A stretch of DNA of 10,339 nt from Cytophagales bacterium (lineage in GTDB: Bacteria; Bacteroidota; Bacteroidia; Cytophagales; Cyclobacteriaceae). Position 1 is the first letter of the stretch. Every line of letters starts with the position of its first letter. The position numbers were made by a program, and so were the translations under genes. Shown here piece by piece: positions 7,074 through 10,339 of the stretch. The stretch covers positions 1-10,339 of the forward strand of contig DNTA01000103.1 of assembly GCA_003500135.1 (NCBI GenBank). The letters run 5' to 3'. The notes under the pieces are model-generated. The model was not told where the DNA came from. It did not search any database and worked only from the letters and a program-made list of their open reading frames with translations.

Positions 7074-7334
7074 CTAAGTTGAACCTGGCACTTTGATGAT
7101 ATACTCGACTTTTATAATGGTGTAGCGATTATTATAGAGTGCGTTTAGCAATCCCATCAATTCCGATTGGTCTTTGATGTCAATGATCAGGTGATTTCCG
7201 TGTTCATCCATGTTGACAAGATCATCCTGAACTTCCTTAATATGGAACATCTCAAAAATATCCTGACTTACTTTCTCCTTAATTACGATTAAATATCTTC
7301 CAGGACCATCGAAGTGTAGGTCATGCTTTTGCAT
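7074..7334 (-). CDS. Small ACT-like hypothetical protein beside the regulator
   Basis: An 86-residue cytoplasmic protein with no signal peptide. Its sequence suggests a beta-alpha-beta-beta-alpha-beta order: strand RYLIVIKEK (14-22), helix VSQDIFEMF (23-31), two strands around 33-54, helix SELMGLLNALYNN (57-69) and strand TIIKVEYI (72-79). The stretch DQSELMGLLNALYN followed by a final strand resembles, from memory, small bacterial proteins carrying a DQAALHGLLxxIRDLGL pattern that are often encoded near LuxR or MalT-type regulators. This resemblance was not tested. ATG at 7334 follows TAGGAT and a run of nine A residues. It lies between the regulator gene and the enzyme genes on the same strand, so it may be the first gene of the operon or act with the regulator. 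Its biochemical role is unknown. Confidence 0.72.
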   Translation of the reverse strand: MQKHDLHFDGPGRYLIVIKEKVSQDIFEMFHIKEVQDDLVNMDEHGNHLIIDIKDQSELMGLLNALYNNRYTIIKVEYIIKVPGST

Positions 7335-7348
7335 ATCCTATTTTTTTT

Positions 7349-7388
7349 TAAAGTAGAAAAGAAGACCTGTTAAAATCAATCTACTTTA
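7349..7388 (-). promoter_or_regulatory. Nine-bp inverted repeat in the leader of the 86-residue gene
   Basis: TAAAGTAGA (7349-7357) and TCTACTTTA (7380-7388) are perfect inverted copies separated by 22 bases. On the minus-strand transcript the hairpin would end just before the A-run and the ATG at 7334, next to the ribosome site. It could be an RNA structure controlling translation or a two-site operator. No U-tract follows, so it is not a classical terminator for the regulator gene. Confidence 0.4.
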
Positions 7389-7393
7389 GTTGA

Positions 7394-7402
7394 CAAAAAG
7401 TA
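7394..7402 (-). promoter_or_regulatory. Possible Bacteroidota -7 promoter element
   Basis: The minus strand reads TACTTTTTG, close to the Bacteroidota -7 consensus TAnnTTTG but with one extra base between the halves. No clear -33 TTTG was seen at the right distance. If real, transcription would start about 50-60 bp upstream of the ATG at 7334. Confidence 0.2.
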
Positions 7403-7407
7403 TATTG

Positions 7408-7422
7408 TTCTTCCCTGAAGAA
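7408..7422. promoter_or_regulatory. Dyad TTCTTC-CCT-GAAGAA, candidate operator or hairpin
   Basis: A perfect 6-bp inverted repeat with a 3-bp centre lies 35 bp after the regulator stop and just upstream of the possible -7 element. Its position suits a binding site for the MalT-type activator. The alternative is a small hairpin after the regulator gene, followed on the minus strand by the T-containing stretch CAATATACTTTTTG. Confidence 0.35.
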
Positions 7423-7457
7423 TTGAAATGAAAGATGGATTGGGATTTGCTGGTGTT

Positions 7458-10109
7458 TTATTGAGATGATTGCAGCTCCTGCAATTTACTGATGGCAGAA
7501 AGTCGATTCTTTACCTCCAGTTTCTGATAGATGCGATATAAATAGGTCTTGACAGTGGAACCTGAAAGGCACATTTGATCCGCGATTTCCTTGTTCTGCA
7601 TGCCTGATGACACCAGCTCCATCAATTCAATTTCTTTTGGCGTCAAATTGACGGATTCATATTTCGGGGATGGCAGGTAATCTTCATACCTGAATGCCAT
7701 TAAAATATGGCGAGCCAGGGGCATTTGTTTTTGTTCCTCAGGCAATGCCTGCATCATTTTGCGTACAGGTTGACCCATGTCAAGGAATACCCGGATATAG
7801 TCCTCTTCTGGTGTAATTGTTAATACTTCACTCAGGGTGCTGTTTGCTTTTTCATTCAGACCGGATTTGGCATACCATAATGCTTCGAGCAGCGTGACCT
7901 GTATCTTTGCATACAGCAGATTACCTGTCATTTCCTTATAATGATAAATCAAATCATAGGCTTCCTTCATTAAATCTGGATCACCCTTTGTAATGTACAG
8001 TTTTATCTGTGTAAACTGAGGTATATAGTAGTAGTAAAGCGGAGGATGTATGGAATAATTGGCAGATCGGTTGAGCTTCCAGGACTTTTCAATATCTTCT
8101 GTCCTTAATGCAAATTCTACTTCAAAGGCCCTCAGGTATCCTTCAAATGCTTCCAGATTATTGAATTTAACAAAATGTTTTGCAGAGTTCAAATAATGGT
8201 TTGCCTTCGTTAAATCATTTTCTGCAAGCGCCGTGAATGCACCACTGTAATATAATTGCAAAGCCCACACAGGTCCTGCATTGAAGAAACAATCAATCCC
8301 TTTATCAATGTAAGCATAGGCTTCCTTGGTTTGGTTCTTCATATAATAATACTGACCAAGGTAGTAATTCCCTATTTTATACATCCACCATACCTTTTCC
8401 TGCCTGGATATTTCTACGACGATCTTTCCAGCTTGTTTGAGATCCTTAATGATTGCCTGATTCCAGTCGAAAAGCAATTTGATCACATTCAGCCTCATTA
8501 AATGACGGCCACTTTTTCCTTTCAGGTTTGATCTGTACTTTTCGAGTATCAGCCTCGCAAGCGCCGGGGATTTGATCATGCTGGTAGAAAATATCTTGAA
8601 ATTAAGCGCATAATCCCAAAGGAAGGACTGACCAGGTGTAAGCGTCTCCAGCGCCAGGTCGGCATATTTCATTGCAGTGGGAAAGTCGTTGGTGTAAGTA
8701 CTGAAACAGGCGTGAACGGAAGCAAAAGCCCCAAGGAGCCCGGGTTCAGCAGTTGTCTCATCCATTTGTTGAGATGCATTTTCCAGGTAAATTTTCATTG
8801 CATCGAAATCAGCAAACGTATCGCACAAAAATGCTCTGCTGACCAAAAGCGCTGCAGATGTGTTTAGTTCACCAACAGGGATCATATTCAACAAGCGATG
8901 AAGCCGGAGATTTTCACCATGATCGATCAATGTCTCCCAATTGGATGTAATGCTCTTAACGGCATGGTCAGTATTCTTACCCAATATGGAGTATTGGATT
9001 CCCTCCTCAATGTAGTTTCGGCTTGCAAAATAAACCCCTGCTGATTTATAGAAGTTTTCAATTTGGTCAGATGAGAATATTTGAAATATTCTTTTCTTCA
9101 GTAGCTCCTGAATGAGGTGATGCAAGCGAAACCATATTTTATTTTCGTCAAGGCTTATTAATAAAGGAGAATCAGTTTCTTTAATCTTTTTAATAACCAG
9201 ATCTAATGCTTCGCTCTTGACAATTGTAGCATCAATATCACTGAACAGCTTTTCAATCAACTCCAAATTAAAACGGTCGAATAATGAGATGACCATAATC
9301 ATTTTCACCCCGTCAGGTGGTAAACTGGATTCAATGAGATTCAATAAAAATGGTGTGAGGTTGCTCGAGTGAGGGGATCCAAGGTTTTCGTCCGACTTCA
9401 CTGTATTGCTATCGATAAATTCCTGAATTTTCAGATATACACTCAGCGCCCAACCTTCTGTAGTCTCTTCAATGATTTTAGCATCTTCGTCAGATATTTC
9501 ATTCTCAATAGATTGTCTGGCCAATTCCTTGATTTCCTGCATGCTCAGCCGCAAATCAGCCATTCTGATTTCACATATCTGTTGATAGGCCAGCAGCCTG
9601 GATTTGTTTAAGGGAGGGTCCAGGCGAGAGATGAGCGCGAGCTGCACATTTTTAGGAGGAAACTTTGTAATCTTATTGAATAGGTTTAGAATGGTATTAT
9701 CCCTGATGACATGAAAATCATCCCATACGATCATCAGCGATTCGGGAAGATCAAGCAATTCATTATTCAACGTTTGAGCGATAGCTTCAATGGAAGGCAA
9801 TTGACTACTACTATTCATCTGAGCAATACGCTGCATGTTTTCAGGAAACTGCTGCTGTATTCCCGCGATTAGATATGAGAGAAAGATTTGCAGGTCATTG
9901 CAATCCTCTTCCAATGAAATCCAGCAATACTTTCCGTCGTAAGTATCCAGCCACTGGCTCATTAAAACGCTTTTACCGTATCCTGCTCCGGCTACTATAA
10001 GTTTGAGTGGTCTGTCCGATTCATTGTTGAGTCGTGCTATCAGCCGTCCACGAACAATAAATTTTTCATTTATAGGGGGCTTGTATAGTCGGGTTTTTAA
10101 GATCGGCAT
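7458..10109 (-). CDS. MalT-type LuxR-family ATP-dependent transcriptional regulator
   Basis: An 883-residue cytoplasmic regulator with the full MalT architecture of the STAND ATPase class. The N-terminus (MPILKTRLYKPP) is typical of the family. Walker A is AGAGYGKS at residues 40-47, and a Walker B-like strand (IVWDDFH) lies at about 127-133. A winged-helix and helical region follows. Residues about 380-800 form a long array of helical TPR-like repeats that in MalT relatives binds the inducer. Residues 822-883 are a LuxR-type helix-turn-helix beginning LTPKEIELMELV, with recognition helix GSTVKTYLYRIYQKL. In this family, ATP and inducer binding drive oligomerisation and activation of target promoters. 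The length is near the usual 850-950 residues and no break is seen. As the gene just upstream of the hydrolases on the same strand, it probably controls them; the inducer is unknown. Confidence 0.92.
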   Translation of the reverse strand: MPILKTRLYKPPINEKFIVRGRLIARLNNESDRPLKLIVAGAGYGKSVLMSQWLDTYDGKYCWISLEEDCNDLQIFLSYLIAGIQQQFPENMQRIAQMNSSSQLPSIEAIAQTLNNELLDLPESLMIVWDDFHVIRDNTILNLFNKITKFPPKNVQLALISRLDPPLNKSRLLAYQQICEIRMADLRLSMQEIKELARQSIENEISDEDAKIIEETTEGWALSVYLKIQEFIDSNTVKSDENLGSPHSSNLTPFLLNLIESSLPPDGVKMIMVISLFDRFNLELIEKLFSDIDATIVKSEALDLVIKKIKETDSPLLISLDENKIWFRLHHLIQELLKKRIFQIFSSDQIENFYKSAGVYFASRNYIEEGIQYSILGKNTDHAVKSITSNWETLIDHGENLRLHRLLNMIPVGELNTSAALLVSRAFLCDTFADFDAMKIYLENASQQMDETTAEPGLLGAFASVHACFSTYTNDFPTAMKYADLALETLTPGQSFLWDYALNFKIFSTSMIKSPALARLILEKYRSNLKGKSGRHLMRLNVIKLLFDWNQAIIKDLKQAGKIVVEISRQEKVWWMYKIGNYYLGQYYYMKNQTKEAYAYIDKGIDCFFNAGPVWALQLYYSGAFTALAENDLTKANHYLNSAKHFVKFNNLEAFEGYLRAFEVEFALRTEDIEKSWKLNRSANYSIHPPLYYYYIPQFTQIKLYITKGDPDLMKEAYDLIYHYKEMTGNLLYAKIQVTLLEALWYAKSGLNEKANSTLSEVLTITPEEDYIRVFLDMGQPVRKMMQALPEEQKQMPLARHILMAFRYEDYLPSPKYESVNLTPKEIELMELVSSGMQNKEIADQMCLSGSTVKTYLYRIYQKLEVKNRLSAISKLQELQSSQ

Positions 10110-10135
10110 AGTAAATAAAATACTCTAATCTATTG

Positions 10136-10146
10136 GCGCTAAGCGC
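10136..10146. promoter_or_regulatory. Dyad GCGCT-A-AGCGC upstream of the regulator
   Basis: A perfect 11-bp palindrome lies 26 bp before the regulator's ATG, in otherwise AT-rich DNA. The position fits an autoregulatory operator or a 5' leader hairpin. It does not resemble the dyad in front of the 86-residue gene. Confidence 0.3.
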
Positions 10147-10232
10147 TTCTTCTAAATAACTGAAATATTATTATGTTTAAAATCAAAATCATATTCTCCC
10201 CGGAAATTTTCAAAATGCAAAGAATAAAACAT

Positions 10233-10337
10233 TTAACCTTTATTTCTCCTTATTTTATGTTCACAGATGGCCGCCAACTCGATTGGCCAATCACTATGAC
10301 GTTTAACCACATTATGAATCACCTTTTCCCGAATAAC
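10233..10337 (-). CDS. Possible C-terminal fragment of an unknown gene
   Basis: From the right edge, the minus strand reads open for 34 codons, starting VIREKVIHNVVKRHSDWPIE and ending HKIRRNKG before TAA at 10233. Codon first positions are strongly purine-rich, as in true genes here, and GC content rises compared with the spacer at 10110-10232. I recognise no family. An overlapping plus-strand frame from ATG at 10215 is also open to the edge but has poorer codon character. If real, this gene lies 123 bp upstream of the regulator in the same orientation. Confidence 0.35.
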   Translation of the reverse strand, partial: VIREKVIHNVVKRHSDWPIELAAICEHKIRRNKG

Positions 10338-10339
10338 TG

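Noticed and set aside
7067..7080. AACTT-CTCT-AAGTT inverted repeat over the stop of the 86-residue gene
   Set aside because: The arms are only five AT-rich base pairs, and no U-tract follows, so it is too weak to call a terminator.
7390..7406. TTGACA followed by TATATT on the plus strand
   Set aside because: The spacing is only about 5 bp, far from the 17 bp of a sigma-70 promoter. No plus-strand gene follows, and Bacteroidota promoters use different elements.

Overview
The window reads as a piece of a Bacteroidota chromosome. This is inferred from moderate to low GC, weak or absent Shine-Dalgarno sites, A-rich leaders before starts, abundant exported enzymes and lipoproteins, and gene families common in that phylum. 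No rRNA or other taxonomic marker is present, so the genus is open. Every confidently called gene lies on the minus strand, so transcription runs from high to low coordinates. I saw no tRNA, rRNA, CRISPR array, insertion sequence or phage gene.

Layout in transcription order: a possible gene tail at the right edge (10337-10233); an AT-rich spacer with a short dyad; a large MalT-type LuxR-family ATPase regulator (10109-7458); a 123-bp spacer with two inverted repeats and a possible promoter; a small 86-residue ACT-like protein (7334-7074); two tandem paralogous lipoprotein amidohydrolases of the N-acyl-D-amino-acid deacylase group (6990-5293 and 5232-3511); two tandem paralogous secreted amidohydrolases of the imidazolonepropionase/prolidase-like COG1228 group (3427-2042 and 2029-695); a small all-helical protein (545-213); a strong hairpin; and the start of a membrane-anchored protein running off the left edge (123-1).

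The four amidohydrolases are separated by only 60, 83 and 12 bp and form one probable operon. They are two duplicated pairs: a lipoprotein pair probably anchored in an envelope membrane, and a soluble pair predicted to be periplasmic. The simplest model is a cell-envelope catabolic or detoxification module in which the lipoproteins remove acyl groups from N-acyl or D-amino-acid-containing compounds, and the secreted enzymes hydrolyse the resulting dipeptides or imide-like products. The MalT-type regulator would sense an inducer and activate the operon. No transporter, racemase or oxidase is present to confirm the pathway, so the substrate is unknown.

Points deserving a second look are the regulator next to a small ACT-like protein, the apparent replacement of the deacylase metal-bridging Cys by Glu, paralog divergence concentrated in the catalytic barrel, and two structured intergenic spacers.
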